Source: Dactylosporangium siamense
GTDB taxonomy: Bacteria > Actinomycetota > Actinomycetes > Mycobacteriales > Micromonosporaceae
Assembly: GCF_016862795.1 (NCBI RefSeq)
Contig: NZ_BONQ01000010.1
Coordinates: 1 to 64,000, forward strand
DNA: 64,000 bases
Reading direction: 5' to 3'
Shown here: piece by piece, positions 27,258-33,710 of the stretch
Numbering within the stretch: the first letter of the stretch is position 1
Layout of the letters: each line of letters starts with the position of its first letter
Notes under the pieces: model-generated
Database searches by the model: none
What the model was told of the DNA's origin: nothing
Seen by the model: the letters and a program-made list of their open reading frames with translations, nothing else
Position numbers and translations under genes: made by a program

Positions 27258-28246
27258 CAGTCGCCCTCCCTGCCGCTGCCGTGGTGGCGCTGGTAGTGCC
27301 GGGCGACCCTGGCCCGGTTGCCACAGCCGTCGGAGCACCACTCACGGCGTGGATGGTTGCGCAGGAAGTACAGCACGCAGCCGGGCGCTCGGCAGGCCCG
27401 CAGCAGCAGCCGGTCCGGGCCGGCGAACAGGGCGACGGCCTCCTCGGCGATGGCCGCGACGGCCGCGAGCCCCGGCGAGTGCGAGGTGCGCACCACCCGC
27501 ATGTGACCGCCCGCCTGCCCGGCGCCGGCCGCCTGCGCAGCGCTGGCCGCTTGCGCCGCGCTGGCCGCTTGCGCCGCGCTGGCTTCCGGCAAGCCGATCT
27601 CGCCGTCGGCCGCGATCCCGTGGTCCGGGCGGCGCTCCTGGGACCAGTGCAGCTCGGACCACGACGGCGCTCGTGCGCAGGCCCGGTTGAGGACACCGAC
27701 GGCGGCTTCCAGATCTGCGGCCGACACGACGGTCGGGTGGTCGCCGGCCTCGGTGGCGGCCGGCCAGGTGTGGTCGGGCGAGAGGGGGATCGGCCGAGTG
27801 TGGCCGGGTGTGACGGGGGCCGATCGGGCGTGGTCAGGCGTGACGGCGGCCGACCGGGCGTGGTCAGACGACGTGACGGGGGCCGGCCGGGCGTGGTCGG
27901 ACGCGACGGGGGCCGGCCAGGTGTGATCGGACGTGACGGCGGCCGGCCGGGCGTGGTCGGACGCGACGGGGGCCGGCCAGGTGTGATCGGACGTGACGGG
28001 GGCCGGCCAGGTGTGATCGGGCGTGACGGCGGCCGGCCGATCGTCGCCGGTCTCGGCGGCGGCCAGCAGGCGCAGCGCGTCGCGGAGGTCGCGCAGCTCG
28101 GCGACGGCCTCCCAACCGGCGATCCCGACCTCGGGCCGGGCCTCCCGCAACCAGCGCGCGGCGGCGGCCGGGTCGGCGATCGTGTCCTGCACGCCGTCGC
28201 GGCCCGCCACCACCGTGTTCATCAGTTCAACCGGCAACGACTCCAC
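27257..28246 (-). CDS. CGNR zinc-finger regulator with in-frame repeat expansion
   Basis: A 329-aa protein. It has an N-terminal ABATE domain (LPVELMNTVVAGRDGVQDTI, about 1-72, resuming at about 170-215). A C-terminal CGNR treble-clef zinc finger carries Cys 285, 290, 304 and 308 (CRAPGC...WCSDGCGNRARVARHY), which probably binds DNA. Family members are normally about 180-200 aa. Here the ABATE domain is interrupted by nine decapeptide units of the V(T/A)(S/P)DH(T/A)(W/R)PAP type (74-164), and a second AAQAAS repeat lies before the finger (about 220-240). It is divergent from the flavin-reductase-like gene, a common regulator-target arrangement. Confidence 0.8.
   Translation of the reverse strand: MESLPVELMNTVVAGRDGVQDTIADPAAAARWLREARPEVGIAGWEAVAELRDLRDALRLLAAAETGDDRPAAVTPDHTWPAPVTSDHTWPAPVASDHARPAAVTSDHTWPAPVASDHARPAPVTSSDHARSAAVTPDHARSAPVTPGHTRPIPLSPDHTWPAATEAGDHPTVVSAADLEAAVGVLNRACARAPSWSELHWSQERRPDHGIAADGEIGLPEASAAQAASAAQAASAAQAAGAGQAGGHMRVVRTSHSPGLAAVAAIAEEAVALFAGPDRLLLRACRAPGCVLYFLRNHPRREWCSDGCGNRARVARHYQRHHGSGREGD
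27528..27592. repeat. 18-bp in-frame repeat (AAQAAS) inside the CGNR gene
   Basis: GCTGGCCGCTTGCGCCGC is repeated exactly at 27542 and 27560 with partial copies on both sides. It encodes three AAQAAS hexapeptides. Confidence 0.8.
27755..28027. repeat. 30-bp tandem repeat array inside the CGNR gene
   Basis: About nine units of 30 bp (one 33 bp) share cores such as GGGGCCGGCCAGGTGTGATC and encode decapeptides around SDHTWPAP or SDHARPAA. All indels are multiples of three, so the frame is preserved. This looks like recent expansion by slippage or unequal recombination. Confidence 0.9.
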
Positions 28247-28332
28247 GGTCCTAATGGTAAGGCATTGCGAAAACCATTTGGTCGTGTACTAATGGAAGCA
28301 ACGCACTTCATCCGTTAGGAAGGGAGACTGCG
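28247..28332. promoter_or_regulatory. Divergent promoter region, CGNR gene / flavin-reductase-like gene
   Basis: An AT-rich gap of 86 bp. It contains AATGGT (28252) and ACCATT (28272) as a spaced inverted repeat and a second ACTAATGG copy (28289). AGGAAGGGAG at about 28318 is the ribosome site of the rightward gene. The AATGG repeats are candidates for CGNR-regulator binding. Confidence 0.4.
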
Positions 28333-29232
28333 GTGTTCCATGAGGGAGAGCTGGCGGTGCAGGAGCGGGCCGGCGTGCGGCTCGAGGCGGCCCGGCTGAC
28401 CGGCATGCTGGCGCCCGGCGGCCTGAGCCGCGGCGCCGGCGGCTGGCTGGCCGAGCGGACCCTGGCCGTGCTCACCGGCCGCGACCGGGCCGGACGGCTG
28501 TGGGCATCGGCGCTGACCGGCCCGCCCGGCTTCCTCGACGGTGCCGGGCAGCGGCTGCGGGTGGACGCGGCGTTCGCCCCCGGCGACCCGCTGCACGACC
28601 TGCCGGGTGGCCAGCGGGTCGGCCTGATCGCGATCGACTTCGCGACCCGCCGCCGGATGCGGGTCAACGGCACGCTGTTCACCGAGGAAGCCGGCCGGGA
28701 CGGGCGGGACGAGCTCACCGTCGAGGTGGCGGAGGCGTTCGGCAACTGCCCGCAGTACATCCAGCCGCGCCGGCTCGCCCCGGCCAGGGCGGCGGGCGCC
28801 GGGCCGATGTTCACGTCGCTGCCGGTGCTCACACCGGCCGCCGCGGCGACGGTCGCCGGTGCCGACACGTTCTTCCTCGGCACCGCCCACCCGGGCCGCG
28901 GCGCCGACGCCTCACACCGCGGCGGCCCGCGCGGGTTCCTGCGCGTCGACGGCGACGACCTGTGGTGGCCCGACTATCCGGGCAACAACATGTTCAACAG
29001 CCTCGGCAACCTCGCCACCGACCCGTCCGCGGCGCTGCTCGTGCCCGACTTCGCCACCGGCCGCACCCTGCACCTGTCGGGCACCGCGACGGTGGAGTGG
29101 ACCGAGCCGGGCACCGGCGCCCCCGACGAGGTGACGGGCCGCCGGGTCCGCTTCCACCCGACCGCCGTCGTCGCCGGCGAGCACCCCGCCCTCGTCGCCG
29201 TCCACACCGGACCACCCGGCGGCGGCCCGTGA
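28333..29232 (+). CDS. Pyridoxamine 5'-phosphate oxidase-fold flavoprotein
   Basis: A 299-aa protein with a split-barrel FMN/PPOX domain in two halves. The N-terminal half is LTGRDRAGRLWASALTGPPG. The second half has the FMN-site pattern GADTFFLGTAHPGRGADASHRGG, LRVDGDDLWWPDYPGNNMFN and SLGNLATDPSAALLVPDF. It resembles 'pyridoxamine 5'-phosphate oxidase family / flavin-nucleotide-binding' proteins, probably an FMN-dependent reductase or oxidase of unknown substrate. GTG start after an AGGAAGGGAG site. The last about 12 residues (VHTGPPGGGP) are encoded by the first unit of a minisatellite. Confidence 0.75.
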   Translation: MFHEGELAVQERAGVRLEAARLTGMLAPGGLSRGAGGWLAERTLAVLTGRDRAGRLWASALTGPPGFLDGAGQRLRVDAAFAPGDPLHDLPGGQRVGLIAIDFATRRRMRVNGTLFTEEAGRDGRDELTVEVAEAFGNCPQYIQPRRLAPARAAGAGPMFTSLPVLTPAAAATVAGADTFFLGTAHPGRGADASHRGGPRGFLRVDGDDLWWPDYPGNNMFNSLGNLATDPSAALLVPDFATGRTLHLSGTATVEWTEPGTGAPDEVTGRRVRFHPTAVVAGEHPALVAVHTGPPGGGP

Positions 29233-29381
29233 ACCCGCCGTCCACACCGGACCACCCGGCGGCGGCCCGTGAACCCGCCGTCCACACCGGACCACCCGGT
29301 GCCGGCTCGTGAACCGCCGCCCACACCGGACCGACCCCTTGAACCGCCGCCCACACCGGATCACCCGCCGCCGGCCCGTGA
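29197..29381. repeat. 39-40 bp minisatellite starting in the flavoprotein gene 3' end
   Basis: Five units of the type GCCGTCCACACCGGACCACC plus GGCGGCGGCCCGTGAACC. The first two are almost exact copies and later ones diverge or shorten. Unit 1 supplies the C-terminus and TGA stop of the flavoprotein; each following unit carries the same GTGA/TGA. Confidence 0.85.
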
Positions 29382-29452
29382 CCGGCCCGTGTTTCGCCCG
29401 GAGCGCCGCCGGGAATCCGTGTGCTCAACCGGTCCCCCCACGGAGGTTTCCC

Positions 29453-29599
29453 ATGTCGGCACAGGCCGTCCTGTACATCATCGCCATCATCCTGCTCGCC
29501 GTCGCGGCGCTGCCGGTGCCGTCCCGCGGCTTCAACCTGGCGATCCTCGGCGCCGCCGTCGCCCTCCTCGCCTACGCCTGGCCGATCGTCAGCGCCTGA
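29453..29599 (+). CDS. Small two-helix membrane protein (48 aa)
   Basis: MSAQAVLYIIAIILLAVAAL opens a hydrophobic helix, a short VPSRGFN turn follows, then a second helix (LAILGAAVALLAYAWPIV). Such 45-55 aa proteins are widespread in actinomycetes and of unknown function. CGGAGG lies 9 bases upstream. A terminator follows at once. Confidence 0.65.
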   Translation: MSAQAVLYIIAIILLAVAALPVPSRGFNLAILGAAVALLAYAWPIVSA

Positions 29600-29614
29600 C
29601 CGAGGCACCCGCGA

Positions 29615-29654
29615 CCACGGCCGGTCACCCTTCCCCCGGGGTGGCCGGCCGTGG
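29615..29654 (+). terminator. Hairpin terminator after the 48-aa membrane protein
   Basis: CCACGGCCGG (29615-29624) pairs perfectly with CCGGCCGTGG (29645-29654), with a further CACCC/GGGGTG pairing inside. It abuts the inner edge of the right repeat arm. Confidence 0.7.
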
Positions 29655-29739
29655 CACGTTTCCGGGATTTGAACCGCTGCCCCCACGCCTAACGTTTGTT
29701 CCAACAGCGAGACAGACACACACCTCAGGGGAGATAGCG

Positions 29740-30171
29740 ATGAGCGACTACGACGGCGGCGACACCGGCTACGACGGCGGCGCGGACTACGGTCACGTCG
29801 AGACCGGCCAGGAGCACGAGTCCCTGGACCAGCTGCACCAGGTCAACGCCAGCGAGGCCGACTACAACAACCAGTTCAACGTCTACGAGCAGGACCACGC
29901 CGCAGCCGAGAACACCAGCTTCGACCAGGGCCACCACGTCGAGTACAGCAACCCCAACGGCGCGCACTACGAGGAGTCGGACTACACCTCCTACGACCAC
30001 TCCGCCGCCGAAACCGACCACGTCTTCGCCGCCGAAGGCAGCGAGTCCTCGCACAACGCCGAATACTCCCAGCTCGACGCCCTCCAGGCCCGCCTGGACA
30101 GCGCCTTCGCCTCCGGCACCGAAATCCACACCGGCGGCGGCGCAGCCGAACTCGGCGTCGCCTCCAACTAA
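29740..30171 (+). CDS. Acidic Asp/Tyr/His/Glu-rich protein, copy B
   Basis: A 143-aa product identical to copy A (26201-26632), transcribed rightwards, away from the enclosed block. The same GGGGAGA site precedes the ATG by 6 bases. The identity of the untranslated flanks as well as the coding region shows a recent duplication or active gene conversion rather than selection on the protein alone. Confidence 0.8.
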   Translation: MSDYDGGDTGYDGGADYGHVETGQEHESLDQLHQVNASEADYNNQFNVYEQDHAAAENTSFDQGHHVEYSNPNGAHYEESDYTSYDHSAAETDHVFAAEGSESSHNAEYSQLDALQARLDSAFASGTEIHTGGGAAELGVASN

Positions 30172-30215
30172 CCAACCAAGAGCAACTGACAAACCAAGAG
30201 CAGGACCCCCTGGCG

Positions 30216-30248
30216 TGAGGCCGGTCACCAACACGGTGACCGGCCTCA
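30216..30248 (+). terminator. Hairpin terminator of the right acidic-protein gene
   Basis: The mirror copy of the 26124-26156 hairpin (14-bp perfect stem, 5-nt loop), 44 bp after the stop codon. Confidence 0.8.
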
Positions 30249-30279
30249 GCCCTGTCCGGGGCGGCGGGACAGTAGGTGC

Positions 30280-30594
30280 ATGAGCAACAGCCCCGCACGG
30301 GTGTTCCGGATCGCCGCGATCGGGGAGGCGTGCTCCTGGCTCGGCCTGCTGGTCGGGATGTTCTTCAAGTACGTCGTGGTCGAGAACGAGATCGGCGTGA
30401 AGGTCTTCGGGCCGATCCACGGTGCGATGTTCGTGATCTACCTGGTCGCGCTGGTGTGGGTGGCCAGGGCGGAGCGGTGGAGCCTCGCGCGGTTCGCCGT
30501 CGGGGCGGTGGCGTCGATCCCGCCGTTCACGACGCTGCTGTTCGAGCTGTGGGTGGAGCGGGTCAGGCGCGCCCCGGTGCCGGAACGCGCCTGA
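30280..30594 (+). CDS. DUF3817 integral membrane protein
   Basis: A 104-aa protein with three helices (IAAIGEACSWLGLLVGMFFK; VFGPIHGAMFVIYLVALVWV; FAVGAVASIPPFTTLLFELW). EACSWLGLL, GPIHGAMF and IPPFTTLLFE match the DUF3817 signature. The function is unknown. It lies just outside the right repeat arm and is convergent with the GH30 gene with a 9-bp gap. Confidence 0.85.
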   Translation: MSNSPARVFRIAAIGEACSWLGLLVGMFFKYVVVENEIGVKVFGPIHGAMFVIYLVALVWVARAERWSLARFAVGAVASIPPFTTLLFELWVERVRRAPVPERA

Positions 30595-30603
30595 CCACAG
30601 GCA

Positions 30604-32550
30604 TCAGGCCGGCAGGGTCCAGCGCTGGTTCTGGCCCGTGCCGCAGGCCCAGATCTGCAACTGGGTGCCGTCGGCGGAGCTGGGCCCGGTGGCGTCGAGG
30701 CACTTGCCGAGGGCGCGCAGCGTGCCGTCGCCCGGTGCGGTCCAGGTCTGCGCGGTGCTGCCGTTGCAGTCGTAGAGCTGGACCTTCGTGCCGTTCGCGG
30801 AGTTGGCCGCGGCGACGTCGAGGCACTTGCCGAGCGCGCGCAGCGTGCCGTCCGTGCCGACGGTCCAGGTCTGGGCGGTGGTGCCGTTGCAGGTCCACAG
30901 CTGGATCTTCGTGCCGTTGGCCGGGCTGGCGCCGGCGACGTCGACGCACTTGGCGCCGTAGCCGGTGATCGGGCCGACCCGGGTGGACGGGGTGCCGCTG
31001 CTGGCGCCCGCCCACAGGTAGGTGCCGACCGTCTTCGCCGGCAGGGTGCTGCTCACCTGCTGGGTGCCGACCCGCAACGTGAACGACTGCGATGCGGAGG
31101 TCTGGTTGACCACCACGGTGACCAGCGTGCCGTCGGGGTTGAGGAACGCGACGTTGGTGACCGTGCCGGTGCTGCCGTAGCCGGTGGCGACGCGGCGGGC
31201 GCCAGCCTTCACGAACTTCGAGAACTGGGCCACCATGTTGTAGTCCGGCAGCGCCCAGAAGGTGTCGCGGTTGCTGGTGCTCTGCACGAGCATCGTCGGG
31301 TCGGGCGAGCCGGACCAGCGTTCCGGGGCGCGGTTCTGGTCGAGCATGCTGACCCAGCCCTCATACAGGGTGGCCTGGTTGCGGAAGTACTGCACGATCC
31401 GGTCCGCGCCCGAGGTGCCCCACACGGAGCGCTCGGTCATCAGCACGTCCTTGTCCGGGTAGGACGCCTTCACCGTGCTCATCGCCGACGGGTCGCCGGC
31501 GTAGTCGTGGAAGGCCACACCGTCCACCGAGCCGTAGGCGTCCGAGTGCGACGAGGAGCTGCCCAGCACCCCGGCCGCATAGGAGACCGACTCGGAGAAG
31601 TTGTGGTCGAAGGCCCAGATGCGGGTGCCGAGACCGTTGGCCGACAGCTCGGTCCGCAGCGCCTTGGCGAGCTGCCGCTCCTGGTCCGCGGAGACGAGCA
31701 TGCCGGGGTAGTCCGCCGGGGAGAACAGCGGCTCGTTCTGCAGCGTGAGGGCGTGGATCGGGATGCCCTGGGCGGTGTAGGCCTGCACGGCCCGCCGATA
31801 GTACGCCGCGAGGGTCGGGATCTGGCTGGTGACGAGGCTGCCGCCGATGATGGCGTTGTTCGTCTTCATCCAGCCCGGTGCCGACCACGCGCTCGCGAAC
31901 ACCTTGATGTCGGGGTTGATGGCGAGGGCCTGGCGGACGGTGGCGATGATCCCGTAATCGATGTCGCGCTGGATGGAGAACCGGGACAGCGTCGGGTCGG
32001 CCGCGCCGTCGTCGTAGGTGTAGAAGTCGTGCGACGTGAAGTCGCTGGTGCCGAACGTGATCCGGATGACGTTGAAGCCGGCGCCGGTGGCCGGGTCGAC
32101 GAGCGCGCGCAGGGCCCGGTCGCGGGCGGTGGCGCTCATCCGGGACAGGTTGTAGACCGTGGACTCCTCCAGGGACGAGCCCACACCGAGGATCGTCTGG
32201 AAGCGGGAGTTCGTGTCGGCGGTGATGGTGGGGGCACCGGTGGCCGCGACCACCGGCACGTCGGCCTGGCGGGACAGCTGGTAGGGCGTGCCGGCGAGGC
32301 CGGTGGCCGGGTTGGTGTACCAGTTGCCGTTCTTCGGCTCGTAGCCAGCGGTGCGGGACTCGGAGCTCCAGTAGACCTGCACGCTGGTGGCGGCGGCCTG
32401 AGCGCTGGGCACGCTCAGGCCGACGACGGAAGCGCCGAGGACGCATGCGGCGAGGCCGATGCGGGAGAGGCCGGTGCGGGAGAGGACGGTGCGGAAGAGG
32501 ACGGTGCGGAAGGGGACGGTGCGGGCGAGCAGCGGTCGGGTTGGGACCAT
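30604..32550 (-). CDS. Secreted GH30 glycosidase with ricin-type lectin domain
   Basis: A 648-aa protein. The catalytic region is about 50-500 and is GH30-like (glucosylceramidase / beta-1,6-glucanase type). The opening RFQTILGVGSSLEESTVYNL, the acid/base Glu in TLQNEPLFSP and the nucleophile Glu in LMTERSVWG are all visible. A beta-sandwich follows and then a C-terminal ricin B trefoil with three repeats ending in QTW, QTW and QRW (about 512-648) for carbohydrate binding. It is probably exported to attack fungal or plant beta-glucan. The signal peptide has an unusually long Arg-rich n-region built of RTV-type pentapeptides, encoded by a 15-bp DNA repeat. Confidence 0.85.
   Translation of the reverse strand: MVPTRPLLARTVPFRTVLFRTVLSRTGLSRIGLAACVLGASVVGLSVPSAQAAATSVQVYWSSESRTAGYEPKNGNWYTNPATGLAGTPYQLSRQADVPVVAATGAPTITADTNSRFQTILGVGSSLEESTVYNLSRMSATARDRALRALVDPATGAGFNVIRITFGTSDFTSHDFYTYDDGAADPTLSRFSIQRDIDYGIIATVRQALAINPDIKVFASAWSAPGWMKTNNAIIGGSLVTSQIPTLAAYYRRAVQAYTAQGIPIHALTLQNEPLFSPADYPGMLVSADQERQLAKALRTELSANGLGTRIWAFDHNFSESVSYAAGVLGSSSSHSDAYGSVDGVAFHDYAGDPSAMSTVKASYPDKDVLMTERSVWGTSGADRIVQYFRNQATLYEGWVSMLDQNRAPERWSGSPDPTMLVQSTSNRDTFWALPDYNMVAQFSKFVKAGARRVATGYGSTGTVTNVAFLNPDGTLVTVVVNQTSASQSFTLRVGTQQVSSTLPAKTVGTYLWAGASSGTPSTRVGPITGYGAKCVDVAGASPANGTKIQLWTCNGTTAQTWTVGTDGTLRALGKCLDVAAANSANGTKVQLYDCNGSTAQTWTAPGDGTLRALGKCLDATGPSSADGTQLQIWACGTGQNQRWTLPA
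32461..32535. repeat. 15-bp tandem repeat in the GH30 signal-peptide coding region
   Basis: Four units like GCGGGAGAGGACGGT (32461, 32476, 32491, 32506) and a degenerate fifth. In frame they encode RTV(L/P)F and RTGLS pentapeptides that extend the n-region of the signal peptide. Confidence 0.85.
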
Positions 32551-32592
32551 GAGGGTGCTCCTGGCGGGGACGCGGGGAGTGCACGGAAACTT

Positions 32593-32613
32593 CAGGACTC
32601 GAAATAAGTCCTG
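32593..32613. promoter_or_regulatory. Palindromic operator candidate upstream of the GH30 gene
   Basis: CAGGACT-N7-AGTCCTG is a perfect 7-bp inverted repeat with a 7-bp AT-rich spacer (CGAAATA), 43 bp before the GH30 start and 32 bp after the next gene's stop. There is no U-run, so an operator is more likely than a terminator. Confidence 0.5.
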
Positions 32614-32644
32614 ACCGAACTCTCCGCAATAGGCAGCCAACCTG

Positions 32645-33607
32645 TCAATAGGTGGCCACGTTGAGCTTGCCCTTCGGATCGAAGTAGCCGATGGTGTCGT
32701 GGAAGCCGTCGGTGGCCGTGCCGACCCCGGACGCCGCTCGCAACTCGTAGTCGTAGACGTAGAAGCAGGTCGGCCGGCAGCCCTGGGAGTAACCGCGGCG
32801 CACGGTGCCGTCCGGCGCGTGGAACCAGATGTAGAGGTCCGAGGGGTGTGAGGTGAGCGAGAACCCGCCCGACGAGCTCGCCACGACCGGCTGCGTGACG
32901 GTGCTGCGGTTGGTGAGCGTCGCCGAGCCCGTCGTGGCGGTGGCCAGGTTGATCGCGCCGCCGGCGGTCCAGCCGAGGATGAGGCCGTTGTCCGCACCGG
33001 AGTCGTCGAAGCCGAGCGTCGGCCCCTCGGCGGTGGTCTCGGCGAACGCCACCCGGTCGCGCAGCACCATGCCGCCGGGCGCGCCGGCGCCGGTGCAGCC
33101 GCTGCTGTCGAGCCGGGCGAGGTTGATCCGGTTGTCGGTGCCGGTCCACGCGATCCAGCGGGTGCCGAAGGTGTCGTGCGCGAGCGCGGGCGACCGGGTC
33201 GTGCGCACGCCGGTGAACGCGGTGCGGCACTTGAGACCGTTGCCAATGGTGTAGCCGACGGTCAGGGTGTTGGCGTTGTTGGCCGCGGACCAGGCGAGGT
33301 AGACCCCGACGGCGTAGCCGAACGAGCCGTCGGCGTCCAGCGCCGGGCCCTCACCCTCGGGCACGCGCTCGACGACCGTGTTGTCCTTGGTGAAGTGCTG
33401 CCCGCCGTCGACCGACCAGCCGATGATCAGCTGCTTGCCGGACGTGCCGGAGGTGGAGCCGGTCCAGGCGGCGTAGAGCCGGTTGCTCGCGAAGGCGAGC
33501 GCGGGCCGGCCGGAGCCGGTGTGGACGGTGGTGTACGCCGCCGCCACGCCCGGGAACAGTCCCAGCAGGAGCGTGGCGGCGGCGACGGACAGGATGAAGC
33601 GGCGCAC
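32645..33607 (-). CDS. Secreted beta-propeller-like protein (sialidase/BNR style)
   Basis: A 320-aa protein. The signal peptide is VRRFILSVAAATLLLGLFPG...AAAY. The mature part has repeated blade-like segments (RPALAFASNRLYAAWTGSTS; GPALDADGSFGYAVGVYLAW; SPALAHDTFGTRWIAWTGTD; GPTLGFDDSGADNGLILGWT) as in BNR/sialidase-type propellers. Asp-box motifs are weak, so enzymatic function is doubtful; a binding role is possible. The GTG at 33607 is chosen because GGAG lies 6 bases upstream and because the operator at 33642 would otherwise be within the gene. Confidence 0.65.
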   Translation of the reverse strand: MRRFILSVAAATLLLGLFPGVAAAYTTVHTGSGRPALAFASNRLYAAWTGSTSGTSGKQLIIGWSVDGGQHFTKDNTVVERVPEGEGPALDADGSFGYAVGVYLAWSAANNANTLTVGYTIGNGLKCRTAFTGVRTTRSPALAHDTFGTRWIAWTGTDNRINLARLDSSGCTGAGAPGGMVLRDRVAFAETTAEGPTLGFDDSGADNGLILGWTAGGAINLATATTGSATLTNRSTVTQPVVASSSGGFSLTSHPSDLYIWFHAPDGTVRRGYSQGCRPTCFYVYDYELRAASGVGTATDGFHDTIGYFDPKGKLNVATY

Positions 33608-33641
33608 AGGTGTCTCCACTCGACGGCGGCGGGCGTTTCGA

Positions 33642-33653
33642 GAGAGCGCTCTC
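33642..33653. promoter_or_regulatory. LacI-family operator-like palindrome GAGAGCGCTCTC
   Basis: A perfect 12-bp palindrome of the type bound by CebR/XlnR-like LacI repressors of actinomycetes (GGGAGCGCTCCC class). It lies 34 bp upstream of the propeller gene start. The LacI protein in this window appears to use a different motif, so the cognate regulator is probably elsewhere. Confidence 0.6.
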
Positions 33654-33710
33654 CGCGCCAGTCTGGAGACGGCATTACCGTCGGTCAATCCTTGTTGCCA
33701 TCAGTTGCCA

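Larger units (their letters stand above)
29651..30259. repeat. Long inverted repeat, right arm (609 bp)
   Basis: The reverse complement of 26113-26721 with a single mismatch at 29679, in the promoter region of the acidic gene. The 2,929 bp between arms hold the DUF6886-like, CGNR, flavoprotein and small membrane protein genes. Recombination between the arms would simply invert that block. Confidence 0.95.

Noticed and set aside
27755-28027. Repeated 30-bp units resembling CRISPR
   Set aside because: They are tandem, in frame and encode a repeated peptide within the CGNR gene; no spacers.
26113-30259. The inverted repeats as terminal repeats of an insertion sequence or composite transposon
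   Set aside because: Each arm contains only the acidic-protein gene. There is no transposase in arm or centre and no target-site duplication at the outer edges (left and right flanks differ).
32593-32613. The CAGGACT inverted repeat as a transcription terminator
   Set aside because: The stem is short, AT-containing, with a 7-nt loop and no U-run, unlike the 10-16 bp GC stems used as terminators in this window.
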